DNA from: Rhodocollybia butyracea
Lineage: Eukaryota > Basidiomycota > Agaricomycetes > Agaricales > Omphalotaceae
Reading direction: 5' to 3'
DNA: 64,000 nucleotides
NCBI GenBank assembly: GCA_015501585.1
Contig: JADNRY010000175.1
Location: forward strand, 62,001 to 126,000
The notes under the pieces are model-generated. The model did not search any database, was not told the DNA's origin, and saw only the letters and a program-made list of their open reading frames with translations. Shown here one piece after another: positions 36,610 to 46,373 of this stretch (position 1 is its first letter; each line of letters starts with the position of its first letter). The translations under genes were made by a program, and so were the position numbers.

Positions 36610-38510
36610 AGTATTCGGGAGGTGTATCTAGATAAATTAAAGAAGCCGTGCACAACTGATGCCAGAGGCTGGAGAGTCCTTCTTTCTTGCTTCCTTTTCT
36701 CATGCGTGATAGAAAATATAGTGATGATTCGATAACAGTACGAGTCGGCAGGTAGGTTGTACAAACAAACGGAGAAGTTGGATACAATCAGGTCCTACAT
36801 AGTATAGGACAGACCAGAAGTGAGATCACGCAGCGATTCTAAGTTAGGTTAGATGCCTTCATCGATGTGCAGCCATCAAGCTTGTTGCTCAAAGGAGAGC
36901 TGCACCGTGATGCACTTCGTTATTGTTGCCTGTAGGCTGTATTGTTACAGCAAAGTGTCTGCAGTGCAAATATGAAGAAAAGATCAGATAGGATGGCAGT
37001 GGTCAAGCAGTGGGAGCTGACGCACTGAAAAATATTGGAAAAATAACAAAATACAATGATGAGCCTTGGATGTTACCAGCGAAAAATTGTCAGTATTATG
37101 ACGAGGTCATACGCTACGGTCGTACTAGTGATTTGTTTGCTTTAGATGGCGAAAAATATCCCGCTGGAACATGTGAGCTCGGGCCATCCTCGTGTATCAT
37201 TGTAATTGAATCCTGATATTCGCGGTACTTTCCGGTAGGTCTGTGTCGTCTCCACAGCTATCAAGTTGCTGTAACTTGGCGGGAGAAGACCTAAATTTGA
37301 GTCGTGGGAGCAGTAAAGTTCAATATAGGAGGGACCTTAAGTTTCAGACTGCGAGCTTGCCGGTGATGTCCGAGTCATGTCTGTCAGAAAAAAGAATTCA
37401 CAGAAGGCGGCACAAAGTGTGTGCCGAACCCTAGTTCAAGTTGGAAGACTACTCGCCTAAGAGCCATAGAGGTCGACGCCAGAAGTTTAACTAGTAAGAT
37501 AAATGCTCAACGCGACTGTATTCGAGGGGGCAAGCCAGTAACATCCCATCCATGCCACCGACTACATGCTCACTGCCTTGGTCATCTCGGTCTGCGCCCT
37601 TTCCACCGTGATGTATAGGAAATACTGCGAAGGGCTTCGTGTATCCTAAATCTTGCATCCTAAGTCTTGCAATACATAGACAGGTTTATATGCTCAAGGG
37701 AACCACTGGTGGGGGAAAATAAGCCTGGTTCGCACTGTCGGCCCTCCAGGAAACAAATATCAAAGCGATTTTTTCGACAGCCTGAGGCTTTGTAACTCTT
37801 GTTGACTACCGATGCTTGACCGACGCCGATTGACTCAGATTGGACTAATGTTTTCTCGGTCACGCAGCCTTATATAAAACAAGAACTGCTGAGACGTATC
37901 GGCACACCAGTAACAATTGATATTGTCCAATGAGCGACAGTATAAAGCGTGGAGAGCAGAGATCCTCAGAGCGGAGATAATGATTGTAAGTTGTAAATAA
38001 CTAGAAGCATGAGATTTTACATGTACTGTACATTGGAATCGATGACTTATGAATCTGAACTTGAGAATAAGGTTCGCGAGTGTAGGCCAATTGGTGATAC
38101 TAGTATTCATCACTCAGAATTATCACCGGGGGCAGTATTGTTCTTTGGATATGAAGGAGAAGGCAAATGAATATGTCGGTCTCTGAACCTTAGCTGGTAT
38201 GGTGGTGCTGGAGGTTCCTCAAGGATTTTCCAGTCATATGGGGCTTCCCAGGGGGCAGGGTAGGGCTCCGGTATATTATGTCGAAGAGGATTATCGAGAT
38301 CAGACTGACCATGGCGGTGATCATTGCGAATTATGACCTGATGACGAGATCGCTGTCCTGTCGCACTGTCGACATGGACCTAGCTATACTGCACATCTCG
38401 CTGTCACTAACGAGGACTTGGGCGTTATTTGAAGAGAAATTATACTGCTAGCTCGCTCCAGCGTGAGCAGGGTTTTGAGGTCTTGAAGTAGGACGGTTTT
38501 GAGGGGAACA
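36610..38510. other. No supported gene; 5' flank of copy E and unannotated sequence
   Basis: 36880-37260 is the duplicated flank. A 68-codon frame starting MGADALKNIGKI (37010-37216) is open here, while the matching region of copy D is broken by stops and lacks part of it; I do not recognise the peptide. From 37300 to 38500 no motif or repeat is evident. Confidence 0.45.
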
Positions 38511-38524
38511 ACATGCCTCTCAGC

Positions 38525-38776
38525 CTAGACTTGTAGAGGGGTGATCCCCACGCAAATCTGGTCGGCCGGCAAGTGTCCTTCCCCGAATGTGCCTTTCTCT
38601 TTGATACGTATGATGCTGAGAAGAACCCCAGCCAGTGTCAGAATATTTAACAGAAGCATTTGGATAATAGGTGACTGACTTGACATGGTAGCTACCTGTG
38701 ATGACAGTGAATGGACCGTTGAATGGAGGTCCATTGCCGGGCGAGGGAAATTAGTTGCTCCTGCAAAGAAACTCAT
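38525..38776 (-). pseudogene. Relic of a short GATNF-type gene, copy 1
   Basis: Starts MSFFAGATNF like its paralog at 48.3 kb but then loses the common frame; the remainder is out of register with GPPFTVITGNYHA in the paralog. The 5' flank to about 39040 is also shared with 48.35-48.61 kb, including GAAGGATCGAAAGG and TGTACTTCATTG, so a block of about 500 bp has been duplicated. Confidence 0.5.
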
Positions 38777-39317
38777 AATGTGGCGAGAGACTCAATATAG
38801 TGGGAAAGTAAGAAATGAAGGATCGAAAGGCCCGGAATTTAGAGTATACAAAATAGTGTACACCGCAGTTGATTTTTTTTTTTGTACTTCATTGGTCTTT
38901 TTTTTACCTGCTTTGACTAGATATTGTTACTGCCATGGGGCCAGCCCTACTCAGTGCTCTCTGGCGCCACTCCACGCCTACTCAGCCCCCCACTGGACCA
39001 ACACGGCTATGAGGATTCACACTAGTCATACAATATTCATCGAGGCTGGTGTGTTTAAGTTGTATCATACGTGTCCAACTTTAGTCTTTCTTTGATACTT
39101 ACCCTTCTTCCAATTTGGAGCTGATTATTTCCCAGAGCATAGCTTGGTCGCATGGACCGCCCTTTTCTGATTAGTACTCTCTAAAGTAAACGCTACAGTG
39201 ATACAGCGTTGCAAGTTTCTGAATGTGTTACGTGACCCTTCCTGGCACGTGACTGATTGTAATCTATTATCTTTCCTTTCGTTCAACTTGAACTTCTACT
39301 CGAATAATCCGGAACCT

Positions 39318-41033
39318 ATGCCCCTCAGCCATGCAGCTGAATACTATCTTGGTCTTGTGAAAATCGAAGGGCCAGTAGATCTCCCACAGTCCGATATATC
39401 TGCTCTCCAAACCTTTCTATCTGAACTCGAAGCATTGCCGGAACAGACCAATTATTTAGACCATATTTCCCACTCAAAATCGCCCGAAATAGCTGCAAAA
39501 ATCGATGGGTCAATACAACCGCTCAGCACTGTTATTGTTATGCTCAGGAACATCCTTTCACCGATCCGCCGCGTACCACTCGAAATCCTTTCATACATCT
39601 TCGTGCTTGTTTGTTCTACGGATTTTATTGATTATGATGCTGGTCATATCTTGGCTGTAGGTGGTGTCTGTAAAGCATGGAGGAACGCTCTCTATGCCGC
39701 CACCCCTCGCGTCTGGTCCACATTCTTTGTCAATATTAGTTCCCATTGGAACCTTCTTCTGGATGATGATGCTCCCTCGGTCAAACAATGGCTGACTCGA
39801 AGTCTTGGGATGCCATTGGACATCGAGTTGGTCTTTACGGTCCCGGAAGATGATTCCGACTGCGGGCCGAATGTGACATGGCGTCCAGTGAACGCAGCGT
39901 TTATGCACAAGGCCAAATGTGTTATCGATTCAGTCATTGAATTTTCCCAACAGATTCGCTCGATCCAAGTAAAGGCGTCCACGGAGGTGTTTCCTCTGCT
40001 CACTTGCTTCAACGAGTTGGAGTTCCCTTTGTTGGAAACAATCTCGTTGACCATCCTCGTCGAGAGTAATATTCAAGCCTTCAGTCCCGACACTCCCATC
40101 TCCCTTCTTAATGCGCCCAAGTTATGCAATGCTCGACTTGTGGAGCCCGTCAACCCATCTAGACCTGTACTCGACAGTTTTCACATACCTCTCTCTCAAC
40201 TAACATCACTCTCTCTCGATTTGAGGTCATTGGGTGGCCACTCTGATCCACAAAACGGCCTTGCCGAAGTGCTGCTCGAATGTCAGAATCTCATTACGCT
40301 GAGGATTCTCACTGGAAGGTGTTACGCCGCGCTCACTCTTTCCCCACCGGTCCATCTTCCATGTCTGCGCTCACTAGAGCTCTCTTATCATTCTGCGACC
40401 TTGCAGGCTGATAACCGTGACAGCCTCTTGAAATATATCACGGCGCCCACGCTTGAACATCTAACTCTTAGATGCGACGTTCCTTACCGCTATGTTGTTG
40501 ATGGTTCCAACTTGGTGGACTTCCAGACCCGCTCCTCGATCTCCTTGCGGTCTCTGAATCTCGTAGAGTTTCACTTGAGCCGTGCCGATGAACTTTCCAT
40601 CAATTTTTTCGAAAATCGAGTCATCCCAATACTAGCCGCTTGTCCCACCGTTCATTCTTTTGAGATGGCTCTAGAAGAATATGTCCAGTTGAACCTTCTC
40701 TTCAAAGCCATGACCTACACCAAAGGTCAACCTGTTATCCTTCCTTATATCACCCACCTTTCGTTGGGTGCTACGGAGGCCGAATGCGGATGTAAACATG
40801 ATTGGTACTGCCCTTCAGAGCTGGTACATATGATTCAATCCCGCATTCAAGGTGAGGAAGAGAGCAATGGAGTGGTAGTTGCTCGATTGCAGAAGGTGGT
40901 CCTGACAGATGTTGGGAGAACAGCGGTGAACTTCCAGGAAATTTACAATTTACCCAACTTGGAGGTGCATGTGGAGGCTTTTCCTTACTCGAATCATTTG
41001 GAGGAGGTAGGCAAAAACCTCAGTATGCAGTAG
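39318..41033 (+). CDS. F-box protein with leucine-rich-repeat-like C-terminal region
   Basis: Single open frame of 571 residues from the first in-frame ATG (39318). Residues about 75-130 form an F-box: LSPIRRVPLEILSYIFVLVC, then ILAVGGVCKAWRNALYAATP and RVWSTFFV, the pattern usual in the large agaricomycete F-box family (PxE-IL-IF, VC-xW, TP-LW). The rest has irregular leucine-rich segments (for example LTSLSLDLRSLGG, LRSLELSYHSATL, LEHLTLRC, ITHLSLG), as expected for an LRR-like substrate-binding part. Such proteins link substrates to SCF ubiquitin ligases through Skp1; the substrate is unknown. The frame extends upstream to 39198 without an ATG. It is intact, intronless and the longest cellular gene in the window. 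Confidence 0.88.
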   Translation: MPLSHAAEYYLGLVKIEGPVDLPQSDISALQTFLSELEALPEQTNYLDHISHSKSPEIAAKIDGSIQPLSTVIVMLRNILSPIRRVPLEILSYIFVLVCSTDFIDYDAGHILAVGGVCKAWRNALYAATPRVWSTFFVNISSHWNLLLDDDAPSVKQWLTRSLGMPLDIELVFTVPEDDSDCGPNVTWRPVNAAFMHKAKCVIDSVIEFSQQIRSIQVKASTEVFPLLTCFNELEFPLLETISLTILVESNIQAFSPDTPISLLNAPKLCNARLVEPVNPSRPVLDSFHIPLSQLTSLSLDLRSLGGHSDPQNGLAEVLLECQNLITLRILTGRCYAALTLSPPVHLPCLRSLELSYHSATLQADNRDSLLKYITAPTLEHLTLRCDVPYRYVVDGSNLVDFQTRSSISLRSLNLVEFHLSRADELSINFFENRVIPILAACPTVHSFEMALEEYVQLNLLFKAMTYTKGQPVILPYITHLSLGATEAECGCKHDWYCPSELVHMIQSRIQGEEESNGVVVARLQKVVLTDVGRTAVNFQEIYNLPNLEVHVEAFPYSNHLEEVGKNLSMQ

Positions 41034-41910
41034 TAGTAGTACTACAATTCTTGAAAATAGGATATAATGAAATACAAACATGAGAGCCATCTTGAAGTTT
41101 CGGCTTGGGAATTTCGGTTCAGATGCGACCTAGCAACTTCCCAGATATCGGAAGGGTACAATGACTTACAATTATGATCCAGTGGACTGCAAGCAAGCAA
41201 GATCACCTTGATAGTTGATACCACTTGGGTAGATCCAACAGCGAGGCGATGCCCGTTCATTGTCTATCGGGTAAGCGGTCCGACCAAACCCATACTTCTT
41301 CTACTTCTACTGCCGACTTCTTCTACCGCCGTTGGATATTGGGATAATGGAAGAATTGCTCACACATAAAGCTCACAATCAGCAAGAATATGCAACTGCG
41401 GCCTATAAATGGGAGAAAAACATGGCAAATTGTGTTGTGAAAGGTCGACTGGATGGGAGTGTTTTTTTTTTTTTTTTACAAAAGGCATCATATACATAGT
41501 TCACGGTGAGTAGAACCAGTTTACTTTTTGGAAGATTGCCTTATAATAACTTCGAGATAACGTACCATATATCACCTTCCACCATTCGCATGTATTCACG
41601 ATCTTCCGTCACAATATCCCGTCCAACTGCGCGTTTGCCCTCACGCGCACGGTACCATCGTGCCAGTACAACGTAGCTCTCTCTCGCTATCCACTTTGAT
41701 CTTTCCGGGACTCCATCGATCCATTGAAAACTACACGCCGCTACGCCGATTGCTTGCGTTTTGAAACCCACTACTGGCCGCAAAGAGATGGAATACCAAT
41801 GTGATTTTCTCCGAGTTTTACCATCTATGTCACTGGCGATGTTGTTCGTTGCCAGCGCTCTCCTTATGTGAACATTCTCTCGACTCATTTCCCCCTCATT
41901 CAAATCCGGC
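41034..41910. other. No recognised gene
   Basis: Contains a poly-T run (about 41463-41477) and a minus-strand frame of about 120 codons (41541-41912) reading SHWYSISLRPVVGFKTQAIG and then a Trp/Arg-rich end. I do not recognise it, and it overlaps the start of the membrane-protein relic on the other strand, so it is not called as a gene. Confidence 0.4.
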
Positions 41911-42424
41911 ATGTCTGGCTACGATACTCAGCTTCTCGCCTCAGCGCCAGAACTCGAGAACAGCTATAATCCGAATTTGTTTCGATCAGGGAAGAAGAAA
42001 AAGGATGTCGATGCGGAAATGGATGGCAAGGAATTTAGGATACCCTCCAAACACGAGCCTTTCTAAGGTTTTGTCTTCGCGCCACGCTGTCCCTTTGTTC
42101 CGGACTACTCAAGGAATAATAACCCTGTCGTCGTAGCCCTCGTTATCATCGCCGCTGTGATCGGCGGTGCCGTTGGTGGAACACGTCACAAGTCTTCACA
42201 TACTCTCACCGATGCTACCAGTACTGTTAGTGATAGCAGTAGTAGTAGCTCGATCACCTAGCTCGATCACCTAGACCAAATCACAAAATGTCCAGAGCGT
42301 TACTCTTACTTCAACGAATTCGACTCTGCCCTCTACTGGTACTCCAGCGAATTCGGGCGGGCAGCCTATTCGATCGTCACAGCAGAACAGGAGGGGAAGG
42401 AGGTCTTCGAAGATGGTTTAGATT
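41911..42424 (+). pseudogene. Broken copy of the small single-pass membrane protein
   Basis: ATG at 41911 gives MSGYDTQLLASAPE, then SYNPNLFRSGKKKKDVDAEM, parallel to the gene at 28.12 kb, but the frame is lost at about 42030-42060 (stop in KHEPF-end) and resumes as RHAVPLFRTTQGII. The membrane segment follows in yet another frame (about 42120-42185). The 3' flank matches too, so gene and downstream repeat were duplicated together. Confidence 0.7.
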
Positions 42425-42489
42425 GAAACTTGAAGCTTTTGAAGAGACATGAGTGGATTTAGGACCGAACCTTGAACGTTTGAACTATC

Positions 42490-43420
42490 AGGCTTTGTAT
42501 GGGAGTTCTTGGATTGACAAATGATATTTTATTTATCTATTCCCTAAAGATAGCGAGTAGGGTGATATGGTGCGTTGAGTATCTGCTGACTTTTTCTTCG
42601 TTTATTCACAATTTGAGCAGAGCTATCACAACGGTGGTATCATCCACATACTCTCACAGCGACTCGACGAGATCAGATAGCGTCGATAGCAGTTCAATTC
42701 TCCTCTTTTCCTCACGCTACACTTTTGCACAATCCTGGCCCATGGTCAGCGTCCATAGCGACGTTTCCTTTTGCACTCATACGTGCGCTCCGTCTGTCCT
42801 GCATGGAATATCGACATATCGTCTCGATCTATTCGAATCTTCCGCTCATCCTCACCTACCGCTTCCCAGTCAGCCATAATTCGTGTTCTCCTACAACCAA
42901 CTTGAGGAGTGGATACGCGATACAACTAATGGGCAAGCATACCATCTTGCAGGTTGTATCCAGCGTGAGATTGTTACACGATTTTTGACAGATGGGAGCA
43001 GAGGATGTAAAGGAGAAGCATGGAAATACTCTTGAAAGTTCTTTCGGAGGACAACTCATGCGCAGTGACTAATTCATTATCTATAGTCCATTTCCTTGTT
43101 CCGCGGCGCTGGAGGAACCAGGACTCGAAGACCGGAAATTCCTTCGAGCGTGTTGTTGGCGATGAACGGGGTTCCCAATCAGGGAAGTATCGATTGGCCT
43201 TTGGAAAAAGCTAGTAGTATTCGTTGCTCATTGGGCTCCGGTTCCAGTCCATCGGCCCTCAAGCTTCAAGCTTTCAAGAGCTATCCTCGCTGAATACTAT
43301 CGTCTTGGCACCCACTCCCGCAGCGATGGCGGCATCAATATATATGTCAATCCCTACAAAGATCAAAGCGGTGCTTTCAACAAAGCTCGGGAACGTTAAT
43401 AGAGTTAGATGAAAGAGTCG
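42490..43420. repeat. Unidentified repeat family, copy 4
   Basis: Follows the membrane-protein relic as copy 2 follows the gene at 28 kb. Shares the landmarks listed for copy 2 but is more diverged. Confidence 0.55.
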
Positions 43421-43479
43421 GGAGATACGACGGGATGGAATGATGTCCTGCGTTGGAGCAAGGGAGTGGATATGTTCCG

Positions 43480-44350
43480 TCAGGGTACGTGCATCCATCC
43501 AAATACTAGGATAGACAATGCTAACGCTATGGTTTTCCTCCAGGTCGGCATCGCGAGACTTGGATCTTTTGTGTCTGCGAAGCGTAACGACGCATATACT
43601 TTTGCATACTCCCGGGCCATGGTCATCCGATAGCTACGCTTCTCCTTACACTCATAATACTTTGTCTGTCGTGCAGGGAACATCGACGATAACATATCAA
43701 ATCTTTCACTTACCGTCACTCGCCGCCACTTGCCGCTTCCCAGGTAGCCCAAATTCGTGTTCTTGTACATGCAGCTTGTGGAAGACGCGCTTTGCGGATA
43801 AATGATACGCCTAATGAACAAGGTTATCGTGTTGCAAGTTGTATCTAGCCTGAGATTGTCCCACGATATTTTCGTAAGATGGGAGCAGACCTGTAGATGC
43901 ATGAGAGTACCGGCAAAAGAGAAGCATAAAACCATGCTGCAAGTTCTTTGGAGGGGCTGATTCATTGTCTATATAGCTCATTTCCTCATTCCTCTGAACA
44001 TACGGTTACTACGTAAGATAATCTAATCCTGTCTTTTTACCATCACCATCGTCGTCTTTCGTCGTCTCAGAGTATCGCCTCCGCGCTCACACTCATTAGA
44101 GGTTCGCTCTTTGTCCTCTCGCATACCCGTACTCCAACACACAATGCCCGCCGACTTGGCACTCGCTCTGGTGTCAATATGTCAATCCCTACTAAAATCA
44201 AAGCAACAAAGTTCGGGAACGCTGATAAAGTTATGAGAGATGTCGAAGATGAGGAAGGAAGGAGGACATATGTGTCTTTATGATAGGTGCTCCCATCCAA
44301 ATAGAGATAACGCTATGACTTTCTTTCCTCCAGCTATAAGCAGTTGGCAT
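43480..44350. repeat. Unidentified repeat family, copy 5
   Basis: Tandem to copy 4. Shares ACATCGACGATAAC with copy 6 and AAGATGGGAGCAGA-like and TGCAAGTTCTTTGGAGG-like strings with its neighbours. A minus-strand frame is open for 161 codons here and includes FDMLSSMFPARQTKYYEC; a similar IFHAGQTERTYECKRK appears in copy 4. This may be the remnant of the family's original protein. Confidence 0.5.
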
Positions 44351-44559
44351 CGTGAAGACTCTCTGTAGATATTTGTCTTTGTTGGTCTTGGTTGACGGTC
44401 CTTTGTATATATAGTCATATATAAAAGTGTCACGTCTTCGACAGGTCAAGTCAATTTACTTGACATACCGCGTCTATCCAGCGTTTACGTATGTGATTTA
44501 TCGTTCAGGTACCACAACAAGAAGGCTTTTTGAAGACCCACAAAGTGTATGGACCCCTC

Positions 44560-45100
44560 TCACTCAACCTGGACATGCCACAAATTTGATACCTTCCACG
44601 AACGACTCGACTCAATCAAATCGTCAACGGGAGTTCAGTTTCCCTTTCTTCTTCACACTCCACGTTTCTGTCACTCAAGTACTCAAAAATCTCAGGCAAT
44701 AACTACGCTTCCCCTTGTTTCCTCTGTCTTCATCTGTCCTGTACGGAACATCGACGATAACAAACCCAATCTTTCATTCAGCTCCAAGTTTCTCTTACCA
44801 GTACCTTGAGGAAGCACTTTGTCGATACCGATACGAGTATGACTAATGGACAAGGATATCGTCTTGCAGGTTGTATCCAGCGTGAGATCGTTCCACGATT
44901 TTCGAGAGATGGGAGCAGATCCGTTGGGAGATCACGATACTGGTAAAAGAGAACAATGCTGAAAGTTCTTTGAGGAGACTCGAGGGGGCTCGCCGGGCTC
45001 GACTTACTTGGAGAGACCAACTCATTCAAGTTTATATATAGCTCACTGTCGCTCTTCAGCGTCGCAACTCGTACGGCGATTGAGTGGACAGGTTCCAATC
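44560..45100. repeat. Unidentified repeat family, copy 6
   Basis: Shares AATGGACAAGGATATCGT, CAGGTTGTATCCAGCGTGAG, GAGAGATGGGAGCAGA and CTGAAAGTTCTTTG with copies 2-5. On the minus strand it has a TATATATAAAC string near 45033. Confidence 0.5.
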
Positions 45101-45169
45101 AGGGAGTAACAGGAGGAGCATCGCTCAAAGCGACTCCAGAGTCCCAAGTTTCTGGAATCGCCGATTCTT

Positions 45170-45390
45170 CTTTGTCAACCATAGTACGGCTCGGAGATCG
45201 AGGCCGATTTCGACGGACACAACAATTGGTGTTTGATGAATTCCCTACCTTCCTTCCTTCCCTGAGGCTAAAGAAGTAAGCTCAAGTCAGCATTTGTGGA
45301 GCAAGTACTTACAAAACAACAGAGCTGAGTATTGGGTTGCTGAATAGGTGCCAACACACATGGATAATAAGAATATCGGGTTAAGGCTGT
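45170..45390 (-). pseudogene. 7TM family fragment G (C-terminal relic)
   Basis: A degenerate match to the 3' part of copy C: GAGATCGAGGCCGATTTCGA, GGACACAACAATTGGTGTTT, GATGAATTCCCT, then GCACTTACAAA-like sequence and ATAAGAATATCGGGTTAAGG. Only the last two membrane segments are represented, with many indels. It shows that the family once extended to this point. Confidence 0.6.
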
Positions 45391-45399
45391 ACCAGCCGT

Positions 45400-46300
45400 C
45401 TCTCTGCGTTTTGGACGGAAATCGTACTCCGAGGCTTAAAACTAATGCTTCGGAGGCGCGATTCAGACGTGTGCACGCAACATGCTAGTGACAATGTGCT
45501 GGCTATCCGGGAATGATTATGTGGCTTCTCCCGAGCGATCATGGTGAAACAGCACAACAGCTGTACCATTAGTTGCCGATGAAGAGGCTGTCACAATGAG
45601 TGGTCTGGCAAGTTGCAGGCTAAAGCCTGCTAAGGCGTTTGGGGCAGCGACGCCGTTACTAATGTACCACGAGCCATAACCGAAAGATCCCAGGGAATCT
45701 GAATTGAAATGAGAAATTCAGCAAAAACATCTTGACGAAAGAGCGGGACAAAGTAATCAGTGGGTTTAAGGTATATATCGGAACCAGGTTACCATAGGTT
45801 GCGCCTCCGGATCAGGAGGCTAAGTCTTGACCGGTCTTGACCCATCACCTACTTATACATACTGAATGCATTCTCATGCGAGATAGTAGATATCAACGTG
45901 GAGGCGTCGTCAGAAAGTACTAGTACTTCAAACATCAGTTGCAATAATAAGTACAGCTCCCGTAAGCATTGCAAACATCAATTGCAATAAGTAATACATG
46001 AGGACTGTACCAGTGCCAGCGGCCCTGGTCTGGTTAATGGGTTGTAGCACATGGTGTTTCAACCACCATGATTTCCTTTTAATAACTTATCCTTACCGGC
46101 GGACGATTCACAGTCAAACCCACCGCATGGTTTCACTCCAGTAGATCATGGCATGCTGTCAGAACGCTGAAGGTTACTATGGCATTTATTTGCTTAGCCT
46201 ACTCATCCTCCTGACTGCCATTGTTTAATATACCACGAGCGTTCGACCGTCCAGCCATCATTTGTGATGGGCCTTTCTTTAATCTGTCTATATAGATATG
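45400..46300. other. No supported gene
   Basis: Short frames without motifs. The last 60 bases hold the outer part of the conserved promoter region of copy F (CTTTCTTTAATCTGTCTATA). Confidence 0.45.
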
Positions 46301-46308
46301 CTCAGGCT

Positions 46309-46327
46309 GATCTTTGAAAGCTATAAA
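46309..46327 (+). promoter_or_regulatory. Promoter module of 7TM copy F
   Basis: GATCTTTGAAAGCTATAAA, about 47 nt before the ATG. Together with CTTTCTTTAATCTGTC and TAGATATGCTCAGGCTG just upstream it matches copy A over roughly 60 bp although the gene is on the opposite strand. Confidence 0.72.
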
Positions 46328-46373
46328 GCATGGGTCCAACTTGGTATTATTTTTCATCCATTCATAACTTGGC

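Noticed and set aside
39692..40054. Minus-strand frame inside the F-box gene
   Set aside because: Shadow of the intact 571-residue F-box frame.
41541..41912. 124-codon minus-strand frame
   Set aside because: Unrecognised and overlaps the start of the membrane-protein relic; too little evidence for a call.
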